Positions 1 to 9,527 of a stretch of DNA of 64,000 nt are shown piece by piece (positions within the stretch are counted from its first letter, which is position 1; each line of letters opens with the position of its first letter). The notes under the pieces were generated by a model. That model was not told the origin of the DNA and made no database searches. It worked only from the letters and a program-made list of their open reading frames with translations. The position numbers and the translations under genes were made by a program. Source of the stretch: Arthrobacter sp. JZ12 (GTDB lineage Bacteria; Actinomycetota; Actinomycetes; Actinomycetales; Micrococcaceae); assembly GCF_035189165.1 (NCBI RefSeq), contig NZ_CP045246.1:1984001-2048000 (forward strand), given 5' to 3'.

Positions 1-1
1 G

Positions 2-910
2 ACCGCTACCTTCCGCACCATCCCACACACTGACGCCCGGCTTCGCGCCCTCCTGCGTGGTGAGATCGACGGCTACGACCTCGTCACTGTGGACAACGCA
101 GCGGAACTGGCGCGCGAGGGACAGATCATCCTGCAGCGCGATCCCTACTCCGTGTTGTATCTCGGCATGAACCAGGACTTCCCGGGCGTCGACGATGTCC
201 TGTTTCGGCAGGCAGTGGCGCATGCGATCGACAAACAGGCACTGATCGAAGGCCGTTTCCTGAACGGGACCAGTCCCGCACAGCAGTTCCTGCCGCCCAA
301 GCTCGGAGTGTCGGACGAAGACATCACCGAGTACGAATACAACCCCGAGAGAGCGGCCGAGCTCCTAGCGGAGGCGGGATACGACGGCGAGCCCCTTCCC
401 TTCCACTACCCGCGCAACGTATCGCGGCCCTACCTGTCCTCTCCCGAGAAGGTATACGCCGAACTGAGCCGTCAGCTGACGGCGGCAGGCTTCAATATCC
501 AGCCGGTTCCCACGGAGTGGTCGGAGGGGTACCTTGAGGCAGTCCAGAACGACGACGACAGGGCATTCCATCTGCTCGGCTGGAGCGGCAGCTACCAGGA
601 CCCGGATACTTTCGTCGGTCCTCTCTTCGCTGCCTACGGCGAGGAGTTCGCCTTCAGGGACGCGCAGCTCTTCAGCAAGGTTGCGCGTGCCGTCACCCTT
701 CCGAACGGCGAGGAACGAACCGCTGCCTACCGCGACATCAGCGACTCGATTGCCGCTGACCTGCCTGCCGTCCCCCTCGCATTTCCAATCTCCGCCGCCG
801 TCGTATCTCCGCGCGTCCTCACCTACCCTGTCAGCCCGGTGATGCACGAAGTCTTCAACGCAATTGACCTGGCCGACGTCGAGCCGGAAACGTCCACCGG
901 CGGCAGCTGA
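2..910 (+). CDS. ABC transporter substrate-binding protein, family 5 (5' truncated)
   Basis: The reading frame is open from the first bases of the window, so the start lies outside; an internal GTG at 89 is not the start. The visible 302 residues match the C-terminal half of peptide/nickel/dipeptide (SBP_bac_5) binding proteins: the stretch LRGEIDGYDLV followed by the typical segment about a small number of residues becoming the first in a new hinge lobe (FRQAVAHAIDKQALIEG), then NPERAAELLAEAGY. Such lipoproteins deliver oligopeptides or similar solutes to a membrane permease. The partner permease and ATPase genes are not in the window; the next gene, mqo, is unrelated. Substrate cannot be told. 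Confidence 0.9.
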   Translation, partial: TATFRTIPHTDARLRALLRGEIDGYDLVTVDNAAELAREGQIILQRDPYSVLYLGMNQDFPGVDDVLFRQAVAHAIDKQALIEGRFLNGTSPAQQFLPPKLGVSDEDITEYEYNPERAAELLAEAGYDGEPLPFHYPRNVSRPYLSSPEKVYAELSRQLTAAGFNIQPVPTEWSEGYLEAVQNDDDRAFHLLGWSGSYQDPDTFVGPLFAAYGEEFAFRDAQLFSKVARAVTLPNGEERTAAYRDISDSIAADLPAVPLAFPISAAVVSPRVLTYPVSPVMHEVFNAIDLADVEPETSTGGS

Positions 911-1025
911 CGCGACGGCCGGTGTGGGACGAGGATCACGTCCTTGAGTGACCCTCCAATTTAGGGAACCCACCCGCCAGAGGCTACGCTTCTTAGGCTA
1001 GCGCCCTTGCTATTGGAGACCCATC

Positions 1026-2522
1026 GTGACTGCTGACAGCCAGGCGGGAAAGCCCGCGAACCACACTGACGTCGTTCTCATCGGCGGCGGAATCATGAGC
1101 GCCACCCTTGGCGCATTTCTCAAGCAGCTGCAGCCTGACTGGAGCATCACCCTCTTCGAGCGCCTCGACCGCGCAGGACTGGAAAGCTCCGACCCCTGGA
1201 ACAACGCCGGAACCGGTCACGCTGCCCTCTGCGAACTGAACTACGCACCCGCAGCCAAGGACGGCTCGGTTGATCCCGCGAAGGCAGTTGCCATCAACGA
1301 GCAGTTCCATGTCTCGCGCCAGTTCTGGGCGCACATGGTCTCGAACGGACACCTGGGCGACCCGGGAAGCTTCATCAACGCGGTTCCGCACATGAGCTTT
1401 GTCTGGGGTGAAAACAACGTCAACTACCTGCGCAACCGGTATGAGGCCCTGCGCGCCCAGCCTCTGTTCAAGTCCATGGAGTTCTCCACCGACCACTCCA
1501 CCATCGCCGAGTGGGCGCCGCTGATCATGAAGGACCGCAACGCGTCCCAGCCGGTCGCCGCCTCCCGCGTTGCAGGCGGCACTGACGTTGATTTCGGAGC
1601 GCTCACCCGCGGACTCACCAGCTACCTCGCGGAGAACGACGTCGACCTCCGCTACGGTCACGACGTCACCAACCTTTCGAAGACTTCACAGAACCGCTGG
1701 GACGTAACGGTTCGCAACCGGGCAACCGGGCAGCAGCACACGGTGAACACCCGCTTCGTGTTCATCGGCGCAGGCGGTGGTGCCCTCCATCTGCTCCAGA
1801 AGAGCGGCATCCCCGAAGGGCGCGGCTTCGCAGGCTTCCCGGTCTCCGGTCAGTTCCTCCGCTGCACCGATCCCGAGACAGTCAGCCAGCACAACGCCAA
1901 GGTTTACGGACAGGCCTCGGTCGGAGCGCCGCCGATGTCCGTGCCGCACCTGGATACCCGCTATGTCAACGGCGAGCGTTCCCTTCTGTTCGGCCCCTAC
2001 GCCGGCTTCTCCACCAAGTTCCTCAAGCGGGGCTCGCTGCTGGATCTGCCCACCTCCATCCGTCCCTCCAACCTCATCCCGATGCTTGCGGTCGGCAAGG
2101 ACAACATGCCGCTGACCAAGTACCTCATCACCGAGGTGCTCAAGAAGCGCGAGGCGAAGAACGAATCCCTCAACGAGTTCGTACCGTCCACCGACGGCAA
2201 CCGGTGGGAACTGATCACCGCCGGCCAGCGTGTACAGGTCATCAAGAAGGCACCCGGAAAGGGCGGCGTACTTCAGTTCGGCACCGAGGTCATCACCTCG
2301 GCGGACGGTACCGTCGGCGCGCTGCTGGGAGCCTCGCCGGGCGCATCGACGGCGGCCCCGATCATGATCGAGCTGATTCGCCGCTGCTTCCCGGAGCAGC
2401 TTGCAGCCTGGGAGCCCAAGCTCAAGGAGATGATTCCGGGGTATGGCACGCGGCTCAACGAGAATGAGTCACTGGCCGACGACATCCAGGCGATGACGGA
2501 CAGGGTCCTCGGACTCAACTAA
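1026..2522 (+). CDS. mqo: Malate:quinone oxidoreductase
   Basis: Membrane-associated FAD enzyme that oxidises malate to oxaloacetate and passes electrons to menaquinone, serving the TCA cycle and respiratory chain. The 498 residues are the usual family length. An FAD dinucleotide-binding glycine motif ([14 protein letters not shown]) lies at residues 16-29, and family segments such as [20 protein letters not shown] and [13 protein letters not shown] are easy to recognise. The start is GTG at 1026 with GGAG about 8 nt upstream. It appears monocistronic: 115 bp separate it from the transporter gene before it and 42 bp from the RND gene after it. Identification is firm. Confidence 0.97.
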   Translation: MTADSQAGKPANHTDVVLIGGGIMSATLGAFLKQLQPDWSITLFERLDRAGLESSDPWNNAGTGHAALCELNYAPAAKDGSVDPAKAVAINEQFHVSRQFWAHMVSNGHLGDPGSFINAVPHMSFVWGENNVNYLRNRYEALRAQPLFKSMEFSTDHSTIAEWAPLIMKDRNASQPVAASRVAGGTDVDFGALTRGLTSYLAENDVDLRYGHDVTNLSKTSQNRWDVTVRNRATGQQHTVNTRFVFIGAGGGALHLLQKSGIPEGRGFAGFPVSGQFLRCTDPETVSQHNAKVYGQASVGAPPMSVPHLDTRYVNGERSLLFGPYAGFSTKFLKRGSLLDLPTSIRPSNLIPMLAVGKDNMPLTKYLITEVLKKREAKNESLNEFVPSTDGNRWELITAGQRVQVIKKAPGKGGVLQFGTEVITSADGTVGALLGASPGASTAAPIMIELIRRCFPEQLAAWEPKLKEMIPGYGTRLNENESLADDIQAMTDRVLGLN

Positions 2523-2564
2523 CCGCGGCGCCACCGGACGGGTTGGCCGCAGAAGGCAGAACCG

Positions 2565-5500
2565 ATGTTTCGACTGGCGCAGCTCTCACTGGGAAACCGT
2601 GCGCTGATCGCGCTGATCACTGTCTTCGCGGCAGTATTCGGTGTGATCACAATGGGTTCCCTGAAGCAGGAACTCATTCCATCCCTCGAGTTCCCGCAGA
2701 TCACCGTCGTCTCGACGGTGCCCGGAGCCGGCCCGGAGTACCTGGACAAACAGGTCAGCGAGCCCCTCGAAAGCGCCTTGAGCGGTGTCGAGGGGCTCGA
2801 GTCGTCCTCGGCCACCTCCCGCAACGGCGTCTCGACCATCAGCCTCATGTTCGCCTATGGCACGGACCTTGACCGGGCCCGGGGGCAGGTGGACCGGGCC
2901 ATCTCATCGGCTCGCCCGCTGCTTCCCGAAGACGTCGAGCCGCAGTCCCTGGCGGGCAGCGTCAATGACCTGCCCGTGGTTTTCATGGCGGTTTCGTCTG
3001 ATCGATCGTTGAGCGAACTCGGCGAGGAGCTCTCCCGCCTTACCGTCCCGCGACTGCAGAAGGTCGAGGGCGTACGCAGCGCGGACATCACGGGTGGAGC
3101 CGAGCAGCACATTTCGATCCTGCCGCGGCAGGATGACCTCCGCGCCCAGGGTCTGTCCGTCGGAGATATCGCCGATTCCCTCGAAAACAACGGCGCACTC
3201 TTCCCTGTCGGCACGCTGGAGGAAGGCGAGCGCTCGCTGACCGTCCAGGCTGGAAGTCCCATCGCGTCCCTCGACGACATCCGGAACCTGCCGATCCTGC
3301 CCGCGGAACCAGCCGACTCCCCCGCCGCGCCCGGCACCGGTCTGCCCGGGGTTTCCGGTGCACCGGATACTCCGGTGACCCCTGTGACTATCGGCCAAGT
3401 TGCAGAGGTGGCAATTGCCGACGACGACGCCACCTCCATCACGCGGACCAACGGCGTCGAAACACTCGCCCTGACCGTCACCAAAGTGCCGTCAGCGGAC
3501 ACGGTCACAGTCTCCAACGCGGTCAGCACATTGATCCCCGAGCTGGAGACGGAGTTGGGCGACGGGGCCGACATCACCGTAATCTTCGACCAGGCGCCGT
3601 TCATCGAGCGGTCGATCGCCAACCTCACCACTGAGGGTCTGCTGGGGCTGGGTTTCGCCGTCCTCATCATCCTGGTCTTCCTGCTCTCCGTCCGCTCCAC
3701 CCTGGTGACGGCGCTGTCCATTCCACTGTCCCTGCTGATCACCTTCATCGGGCTGGCCGCTACCGGCTATTCCCTCAACATCCTGACGCTGGGCGCACTG
3801 ACCATTGCGATCGGGCGCGTGGTCGATGACTCGATCGTGGTCATCGAGAACATCAAGCGGCACCTGAATTACGGCGAAGACAAGCGAACGGCAATCCTTA
3901 CTGCGATTCGTGAGGTTGCCGGTGCCATCACGGCGTCAACGCTGACCACTGTGGCGGTGTTCGCTCCGATCGCGTTTGTCGGCGACCTGGCCGGAGAACT
4001 GTTCCGGCCGTTCGCACTCACCGTGACCATCGCACTCCTGGCTTCGCTGGCCGTGTCCCTGACAATCGTCCCGGTACTCGCGTACTGGTTCCTGCCGCGC
4101 ACGCAGTCTCCGAATGAACCAGGCGAAGAGCGCCCCCGAGGATTCAGCCCCTCTGCGGAGCAACGGCGGCGCGCCGAGGAGAAGGAGCAGCGTTCCTGGC
4201 TCCAGCGTGGTTACCTCCCCGTTCTCGCCGTTACCCAGCGGCACCCCGTGTGGACCGTCGTCGCAGGCGTGCTGGTGCTGGCGGGCACGGTTGCGATGGT
4301 GCCGTTCATGCAGACCAATCTCCTGGGCAACACCGGCCAGAACAGCTTCAGTGTCACCCAGCGGCAGCAGCCCGGCTCGAGCCTGGAGAACACGGTTGCC
4401 GAAGCAGAGCGCGTTGAGGAGGTCCTGTCCCGGTTCGAGGCCGTCCGGGATGTACAGGTGACCGTTGGAAACGCGTCCGGCGCCGTGGGGGCCCGCTTTT
4501 CCGCGGGCGCTGCCACCGCCCAGTTCACGGTGACCACCGAGGAAGACGCCGACCAGCAGCAGTTACAGAACGAGGTTCGAAGCGCGCTCGATGATCTTCA
4601 GGACGCCGGAGAAATCTCGGTGTCCAGCCAGCAGGGCGGGTTCGGCACGTCGAACACCGTCGACGTCAACATCACGGCACCGGAACCCGGCGTGCTCTTC
4701 GAAGCGAGCGACGCCGTCGTCAGCGCCATGGACGGCCTGCCGGGCGCCCGCGATGTCACCAGCAACCTTGAGTCGGCCCAACCGCAGATCCAGATCAGCG
4801 TCGACCGTGCAGCCGCCGTTCAGGCGGGCCTCACGGAGAGCCAGATCGGCGGGCTGCTTGGGGGCAGCATCAGCGCCCTTCCGGGTGGCACCGTACGGCT
4901 CGACGCAACCGACTACCCCATTCTCATCGGTGAAGGCACCGAGATCACCGGCCTTGACCAACTGCGCGACCTCACCCTGCCCGGCCCGGCCGGGCCAGTG
5001 CGGCTCACGGACGTCGCAACCGTGGAGGAGGTGGAGGTACCGCTGACAATCACCAGTTCCAACGGCGAACGGACTGCTCGCGTGTCGATCGCGCCCTCCG
5101 AGGACAACCTCGGTGCCCTCACCGCGGCGGTGACGGAGCGGCTGGAGGCTGTATCGCTACCTGCGGGCGCGGCCGTTGAGCTTGGTGGTGCTTCGGAGCA
5201 GCAGGCGGAGTCCTTCGGGCAACTGTTCCTTGCGTTGTGGGCGGCTGTCGCGATCGTCTACGTCATCATGGTGGCCACGTTCAAGAGCCTCATCCAGCCG
5301 CTGATCCTGCTGGTCTCCGTGCCCTTTGCCGCGACCGGCGCGATCGCCCTGCTGGTCATCACCCAGATCCCCCTGGGCCTGCCATCGCTGATCGGCATGC
5401 TGATGCTGGTGGGCATCGTGGTGACCAACGCGATTGTCCTCATCGACCTCATCAACCAGTACCGTCGGCCCCACGACGGCGCTCCCGGCCTCAGCGTCGC

Positions 5501-5789
5501 CGAGGCAATCACGCGCGGCGCCCGGCAGAGGCTGCGCCCGATCCTCATGACGGCCCTCGCGACAGTCTTCGCGCTCACTCCCATGGCGCTCGGGCTCACA
5601 GGGGAAGGCGGGTTCATTTCCCAGCCGCTCGCCGTCGTCGTCATTGGCGGTCTTGTCTCCTCCACGCTCCTGACCCTCGTGCTGGTGCCTGTCCTTTACA
5701 GGCTGGTGGAAGGACGGCGTGAGCGCCGGAATGAGCCGAACGACGAGTGGGAACAAATCCGTGAGGAGGCCGGTTACACGGTACAGTAG
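2565..5789 (+). CDS. RND family efflux transporter permease (AcrB/HAE1-like, SwrC type)
   Basis: Proton-driven exporter of 1074 residues, the normal RND length. It starts with a membrane helix (about residues 11-30), then a large external domain, a block of helices (about 350-490) and a second such half (large domain about 600-870, helices about 880-1050). The proton-relay pair of aspartates in helix 4 is present (VVDDS, D421 and D422). A membrane fusion protein or outer-membrane channel gene is not nearby, as is normal for single RND proteins of Gram-positive bacteria such as SwrC of Bacillus subtilis, which exports surfactin. The RBS is AGAAGG before the ATG. The substrate is unknown; drugs or surface-active lipids are possible. 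Confidence 0.93.
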   Translation: MFRLAQLSLGNRALIALITVFAAVFGVITMGSLKQELIPSLEFPQITVVSTVPGAGPEYLDKQVSEPLESALSGVEGLESSSATSRNGVSTISLMFAYGTDLDRARGQVDRAISSARPLLPEDVEPQSLAGSVNDLPVVFMAVSSDRSLSELGEELSRLTVPRLQKVEGVRSADITGGAEQHISILPRQDDLRAQGLSVGDIADSLENNGALFPVGTLEEGERSLTVQAGSPIASLDDIRNLPILPAEPADSPAAPGTGLPGVSGAPDTPVTPVTIGQVAEVAIADDDATSITRTNGVETLALTVTKVPSADTVTVSNAVSTLIPELETELGDGADITVIFDQAPFIERSIANLTTEGLLGLGFAVLIILVFLLSVRSTLVTALSIPLSLLITFIGLAATGYSLNILTLGALTIAIGRVVDDSIVVIENIKRHLNYGEDKRTAILTAIREVAGAITASTLTTVAVFAPIAFVGDLAGELFRPFALTVTIALLASLAVSLTIVPVLAYWFLPRTQSPNEPGEERPRGFSPSAEQRRRAEEKEQRSWLQRGYLPVLAVTQRHPVWTVVAGVLVLAGTVAMVPFMQTNLLGNTGQNSFSVTQRQQPGSSLENTVAEAERVEEVLSRFEAVRDVQVTVGNASGAVGARFSAGAATAQFTVTTEEDADQQQLQNEVRSALDDLQDAGEISVSSQQGGFGTSNTVDVNITAPEPGVLFEASDAVVSAMDGLPGARDVTSNLESAQPQIQISVDRAAAVQAGLTESQIGGLLGGSISALPGGTVRLDATDYPILIGEGTEITGLDQLRDLTLPGPAGPVRLTDVATVEEVEVPLTITSSNGERTARVSIAPSEDNLGALTAAVTERLEAVSLPAGAAVELGGASEQQAESFGQLFLALWAAVAIVYVIMVATFKSLIQPLILLVSVPFAATGAIALLVITQIPLGLPSLIGMLMLVGIVVTNAIVLIDLINQYRRPHDGAPGLSVAEAITRGARQRLRPILMTALATVFALTPMALGLTGEGGFISQPLAVVVIGGLVSSTLLTLVLVPVLYRLVEGRRERRNEPNDEWEQIREEAGYTVQ

Positions 5790-5801
5790 ATGCAAATGCA
5801 T
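5790..5801. promoter_or_regulatory. Candidate MarR operator (small palindrome)
   Basis: ATGCA-AA-TGCAT lies 22 bp before the start of the flavin monooxygenase-like gene that is followed by a marR gene. MarR regulators usually bind such short palindromes in front of their own operon, so this is a reasonable operator, but no binding evidence or second copy was seen. Confidence 0.3.
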
Positions 5802-5823
5802 GTACTTCATAAGGAGGAATTCC

Positions 5824-6906
5824 ATGCAGATCGGTATCTTCACTGTCGGCGACGTGACGGTCGACCCCACCAACGGCACCGCCCCCACCGAGCACGAGCG
5901 CATCAAGGCGATGGTGACCATCGCCAAGCACGCCGAGGATGTCGGACTCGACGTCTTCGCCACCGGCGAGCACCACAACCGCCCCTTCGTGCCCAGCTCC
6001 CCCACGACCATGCTCGGCTATGTGGCTGCGCAGACTTCGCGCATCATCCTGTCGACCTCTACCACGCTGATCACCACGAACGACCCGGTGAAGATTGCCG
6101 AGGACTACGCGATGCTCCAGCATCTCGCCGACGGACGTGTGGACCTGATCCTTGGCCGTGGAAACACGGCGCCTGTCTACCCCTGGTTCGGCAAGAACCC
6201 GCAGGACAGCGTGGACCTGACCGTGGAGAACTACCACCTCCTGCGCCGGTTGTGGGATGAGGACGTCGTCACGTGGGAAGGCAAGCACCGCACTCCCCTC
6301 CACAACTTCACTTCCACTCCACGCCCGCTCGACGGCGTGCCCCCGTTCGTGTGGCACGGCTCCATCCGCACCCCGCAGGTCGCTGAAATCGCCGCCTACT
6401 ACGGCGACGGTTACTTCGCGAACAATATCTTTTGGCCCAAGGAGCACTACCAGCAGCTGATCAAGCTCTACCGTGAGCGTTACGCGCACTACGGTCACGG
6501 CACCCCCGAGCAGGCGATTGTCGGTCTGGGCGGGCAGTTCTTCATCCGGCCCAACTCGCAGGATGCGGTACGGGAGTTCCGGCCCTACTTCGACAACGCG
6601 CCGGTCTACGGACACGGTCCGTCGCTGGAGGACTTCACCTCGCAGACTCCCCTGACGGTGGGCAGCCCGCAGGAGCTTATCGACAAGACGCTGACCTTCC
6701 GGGAATTCTTCGGTGACTACCAGCGGCAGCTGTTCCTGGTGGATCACGCCGGCCTGCCGCTGAAGACCGTGCTGGAACAGTTGGACCTATTCGGCGCCGA
6801 GGTCCTGCCCACGCTGCGCAAGGAGTTCGCCGAGCGCACCCCCGCAACCGTTCCCGCTCCCCCGACATTCGAGAACCGTAAGGCCGCGGTGTCCGCGAAT
6901 GCCTGA
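5824..6906 (+). CDS. LLM class flavin-dependent oxidoreductase (luciferase-like)
   Basis: A 360-residue flavin-dependent oxidoreductase of the bacterial luciferase-like fold. It opens with the beta strand MQIGIFTVGD, then shows typical features: TGEHHNRPFVPSSP, a long-used segment ISTSTTLITTNDPVKIAEDYAMLQHLADGRVDLILGRGN, and a C-terminal part for FMN/F420 binding. I chose ATG 5824 because AAGGAGG stands 7 nt upstream; the frame stays open back to 5719, but that stretch lies inside the end of the RND gene. The gene overlaps the following marR gene by 8 nt, so the two are co-translated. Substrate and whether it uses FMN or F420 cannot be read. Confidence 0.93.
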   Translation: MQIGIFTVGDVTVDPTNGTAPTEHERIKAMVTIAKHAEDVGLDVFATGEHHNRPFVPSSPTTMLGYVAAQTSRIILSTSTTLITTNDPVKIAEDYAMLQHLADGRVDLILGRGNTAPVYPWFGKNPQDSVDLTVENYHLLRRLWDEDVVTWEGKHRTPLHNFTSTPRPLDGVPPFVWHGSIRTPQVAEIAAYYGDGYFANNIFWPKEHYQQLIKLYRERYAHYGHGTPEQAIVGLGGQFFIRPNSQDAVREFRPYFDNAPVYGHGPSLEDFTSQTPLTVGSPQELIDKTLTFREFFGDYQRQLFLVDHAGLPLKTVLEQLDLFGAEVLPTLRKEFAERTPATVPAPPTFENRKAAVSANA

Positions 6907-7363
6907 TCCTGCAGTAACCCCGCTGCGCCTCACCGCCGACGCCTGGGAATCGCTTTTCCGGACCCAGGTGGCGGTGATGCGCAGGCTGCGGCGCGACCCC
7001 TCGTTCCACCGCCTGGCGATGGGTGAGTACGACGTACTGTTCAACCTCAGCCGCTGCCCCACCGGCTGGACCCGCCTGAACGAATTGAACAACCACCTCC
7101 TGATCAGCCAGCCCAGCCTCAGCCGTATGGTCGAGCGGCTTGAACACAAGGGCCTCATCCAGCGCCGGCAGGCTCCAGAGGACCAGCGGGGTGTCCTGCT
7201 GGCCCTGACCGACGCCGGGAGGGAACTTCAGCGTGAAATCGGTGCCGCGCATGTGCGGAGCATTCATGAGCTCCTCGGCCCGCTTCTGAACGCGGAGGAG
7301 ATGGAACAGCTGTTGACCCTGACGAGCAAGATCCGCCGCGGCCTGGAGGACGGAAACCCGTAA
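6899..7363 (+). CDS. MarR family transcriptional regulator
   Basis: Winged-helix dimeric regulator of 154 residues. The core AMGEYDVLFNLSRCPTGWTRLNELNNHLLISQPSLSRMVERLEHKGLIQRRQAPEDQRGVLLALTDAGRE shape (about residues 40-105) carries the recognition helix and the beta wing with the conserved D-x-R. The ATG overlaps the end of the upstream oxidoreductase gene by 8 nt. It most likely represses this two-gene operon and responds to a phenolic or oxidant ligand; that is inference from the family and the layout. It ends 48 bp from a convergent gene. Confidence 0.93.
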   Translation: MPDPAVTPLRLTADAWESLFRTQVAVMRRLRRDPSFHRLAMGEYDVLFNLSRCPTGWTRLNELNNHLLISQPSLSRMVERLEHKGLIQRRQAPEDQRGVLLALTDAGRELQREIGAAHVRSIHELLGPLLNAEEMEQLLTLTSKIRRGLEDGNP

Positions 7364-7411
7364 CCCCCGTCCCGACCGGCGGTGCAGGGCCGGCGCTGAG
7401 CCAGGGCGGAC

Positions 7412-8215
7412 TCAGCGGAGCTGAAGCAGCGAGGTGCCGTCGTCGTCGTGCACTTCATCCGCTTCCGCCGTGACTTTCAACGTCTGCAGGCTGAGGCTCC
7501 CGCCCACCGTGGAAAGAAAGGCCGTGTCGGCAGTGTCCCGGCCCGTCGCGATGCGAAGCAGGGTGGAGCGCGGAGCCAGCCCGGTGGCGTCGATGACGTG
7601 CCACGCACCGTCCACCCAGGCTTCGACGACGGCATGGAAGTCCATGGGATTCAGCCCGGGCGCGTAGGCCGAGGCGAGCCGCGCAGGTACGTCCTTCGCA
7701 CGGAGCAGCGAGATTGCCAGATGTGCGTAGTCGCGGCAGACCCCGCGGCGTGCCATGAGCGTATCGGAGGCGCCGTCCGTGTGGCGGGAGGAGCCGGAAA
7801 CGTAGCTCAGGTTCGAGTTGACCCATTCGCGGACGGCCGCCAACAGTTCGCTGCCGCGCAGGCTTCCGAAAAGGGAGTACGACGTAGGCAGCAACCGGTC
7901 GGAATCACAATAGCGGCTGGGGCGCACGTACCGAATAAGGTCCCCGGCGTCCGGGTTCGGCGGTGTCGCGGCGCCCGCCACCTCAGCACGATAGGTCACC
8001 TCCAGTTGGGCGGGCTTCTCGATTGTCAGTGCGTGCAGAACACCGCCGTGGTGGTCCTGCACCTCGCGTGCCTGGATCTCCTCGCCGTCCGCCGTGACAA
8101 CGAGTGTCTCGTTGAGTGCGGTGTAGCCCGGGTTCCGGGCCACCGCCACCGACAGTGCGATTTCGGTGTTTGCCTGCGTACGCGCGGTCAAGTGAGCCGT
8201 GACAGATCGGTTCAT
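7412..8215 (-). CDS. Transglutaminase-like domain protein
   Basis: 267 residues. The N-terminal half (1-110) is a beta-rich domain often found before bacterial transglutaminase cores; the second half holds the core with the catalytic triad visible as Cys160 (RRGVCRDYA), His194 (DFHAVVEAW) and Asp209 (VIDATG). Such proteins are thought to be cysteine proteases or peptide cross-linking or cutting enzymes; the real activity here is unknown. No signal peptide, so it is probably cytoplasmic. It is divergent from the SDR gene (92 bp apart) and converges on marR. Confidence 0.9.
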   Translation of the reverse strand: MNRSVTAHLTARTQANTEIALSVAVARNPGYTALNETLVVTADGEEIQAREVQDHHGGVLHALTIEKPAQLEVTYRAEVAGAATPPNPDAGDLIRYVRPSRYCDSDRLLPTSYSLFGSLRGSELLAAVREWVNSNLSYVSGSSRHTDGASDTLMARRGVCRDYAHLAISLLRAKDVPARLASAYAPGLNPMDFHAVVEAWVDGAWHVIDATGLAPRSTLLRIATGRDTADTAFLSTVGGSLSLQTLKVTAEADEVHDDDGTSLLQLR

Positions 8216-8307
8216 TGGCTGGAAGCTCCTCAGGGATTCGATGAGCGGTCAGGTTCGCGGTTCTGGAACACTGGCTGTAACACGGTACGACGGGAAAGGC
8301 GCTCCTT

Positions 8308-9234
8308 GTGAATCCACAGCCGACAGACAGCCCGCAGGATGGGGGCCTGGAGGGCCGGACCGCCGTCGTGACGGGAGCCAACAGCGGTATCGGGCTCCAG
8401 ACCGTGATCGGGCTTGCACGCCGCGGAGCATCCGTGGTGCTGGCGTGCCGGGACCAGGAGCGTGGCGCCGCCGCTCTGCAGACGGCCAGGAAGGCTTCCG
8501 GCAGCGATCGGCTCGAGCTTCGATCGCTCGACCTGGCAAACCTCGCCTCCATCCGTGGATTCGCCCGGGACTGGACGGGCGCGCTCGACATTCTGGTCAA
8601 CAACGCGGGCGTGATGGCAACACCGCTGCGCCATACGGTTGACGGTTTCGAACAGCAGTTCGGAATCAACCACCTAGGCCACTTCGCCCTCACGGGCCTG
8701 CTTCTGGGCGCGCTGCGTTCATCGCCGTCGGGCCGTGTAGTGACGGTATCGTCGCTCGCCCACCGCCGGGGGCGGATCGATTTTTCGGATCTGAACGCAC
8801 ATGGCCGCTACAGGTCATGGAAGGCATACGGCCAGAGCAAGCTGGCAAACCTGCTGTTCACCATGGAACTTGACCGCCGCCTTCGGGCAGCGGGATGGCC
8901 CCTGATCGCCTGCGCTGCCCACCCGGGCCTGTCCACCACCAACCTCACCAACGGCGTGCGGGGCGCTGCGGTGCTCGACCTGCTCGGAGGTGCGATCCGC
9001 GTGATGGGCCAGTCGGATGCTGACGGGGCGAAGCCTATCCTCCTTGCTGCCACCGGTGCGCAGGTCCGCGGCGGAGACTACTACGGGCCCGACGGCGCCG
9101 GTGAGACCCGCGGTAACCCGGTCCTCGTTGCCCCGGCGCCTGCGGTTCTGGATCCCGTAACCGCGGCACGCCTCTGGTCCGCAAGCGAGGAACTCACCGG
9201 CGTCCGGTACCAGGACCTTCCTGCAGCCCCTTGA
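8308..9234 (+). CDS. Short-chain dehydrogenase/reductase (SDR)
   Basis: 308-residue NAD(P)-dependent oxidoreductase of the protochlorophyllide reductase/retinol dehydrogenase-like branch. Visible: cofactor glycine motif TGANSGIG at 22-29, NNAG at 98-101, catalytic Ser148/149 and the Y174-x3-K178 pair (YGQSK). The start is GTG at 8308, preceded by AAAGGCG. The length, about 50 residues more than a classical SDR, fits the RDH/WWOX-like family. Its substrate is not evident, and the neighbours do not suggest a pathway. Confidence 0.93.
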   Translation: MNPQPTDSPQDGGLEGRTAVVTGANSGIGLQTVIGLARRGASVVLACRDQERGAAALQTARKASGSDRLELRSLDLANLASIRGFARDWTGALDILVNNAGVMATPLRHTVDGFEQQFGINHLGHFALTGLLLGALRSSPSGRVVTVSSLAHRRGRIDFSDLNAHGRYRSWKAYGQSKLANLLFTMELDRRLRAAGWPLIACAAHPGLSTTNLTNGVRGAAVLDLLGGAIRVMGQSDADGAKPILLAATGAQVRGGDYYGPDGAGETRGNPVLVAPAPAVLDPVTAARLWSASEELTGVRYQDLPAAP

Positions 9235-9294
9235 GAACGCAGGATTGGTAAGCATACTGTTGATTCCGTTGTCGGCATCAACGGAAGGAACACC

Positions 9295-9486
9295 GTGGCA
9301 GATTCACCCAGCCCCATCGACATCCAGAAGGCCCTCGGCGGCATCAGCTACCCCGCGTCCCGGGAGGACCTGGTGAACAATGCGGAGAACTCGGGCGCTG
9401 ACGACTCAGTGCTCGAGGCTCTCCGAAACATTCCGGACCAGGAGTACGAATCACCCGCCGATGTAAGCAAGGCCGTTTCCGGCTAG
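9295..9486 (+). CDS. DUF2795 domain protein
   Basis: A 63-residue protein with the DUF2795 pattern: IDIQKALGGISYPASREDLVNNA, then a short region ending in a helix, and the closing DVSKAV. Starts at GTG 9295 with GGAAGGA 6 nt before it. The family is common in actinobacteria and has no settled function. An inverted repeat TCCGTTG/CAACGGA sits just before the RBS (9266-9286 region), possibly part of the leader. Confidence 0.88.
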   Translation: MADSPSPIDIQKALGGISYPASREDLVNNAENSGADDSVLEALRNIPDQEYESPADVSKAVSG

Positions 9487-9527
9487 CCGGCCTCTGCCTA
9501 GCCGGCGTCTCCCGAACCGGCCCTTGC

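Noticed and set aside
365-973. Long antisense frames (for example 365-973, 2855-3748, 10447-11145)
   Set aside because: They lie opposite well-supported genes, are Arg/Ser/Ala/Pro-rich and are typical GC-rich shadow frames.
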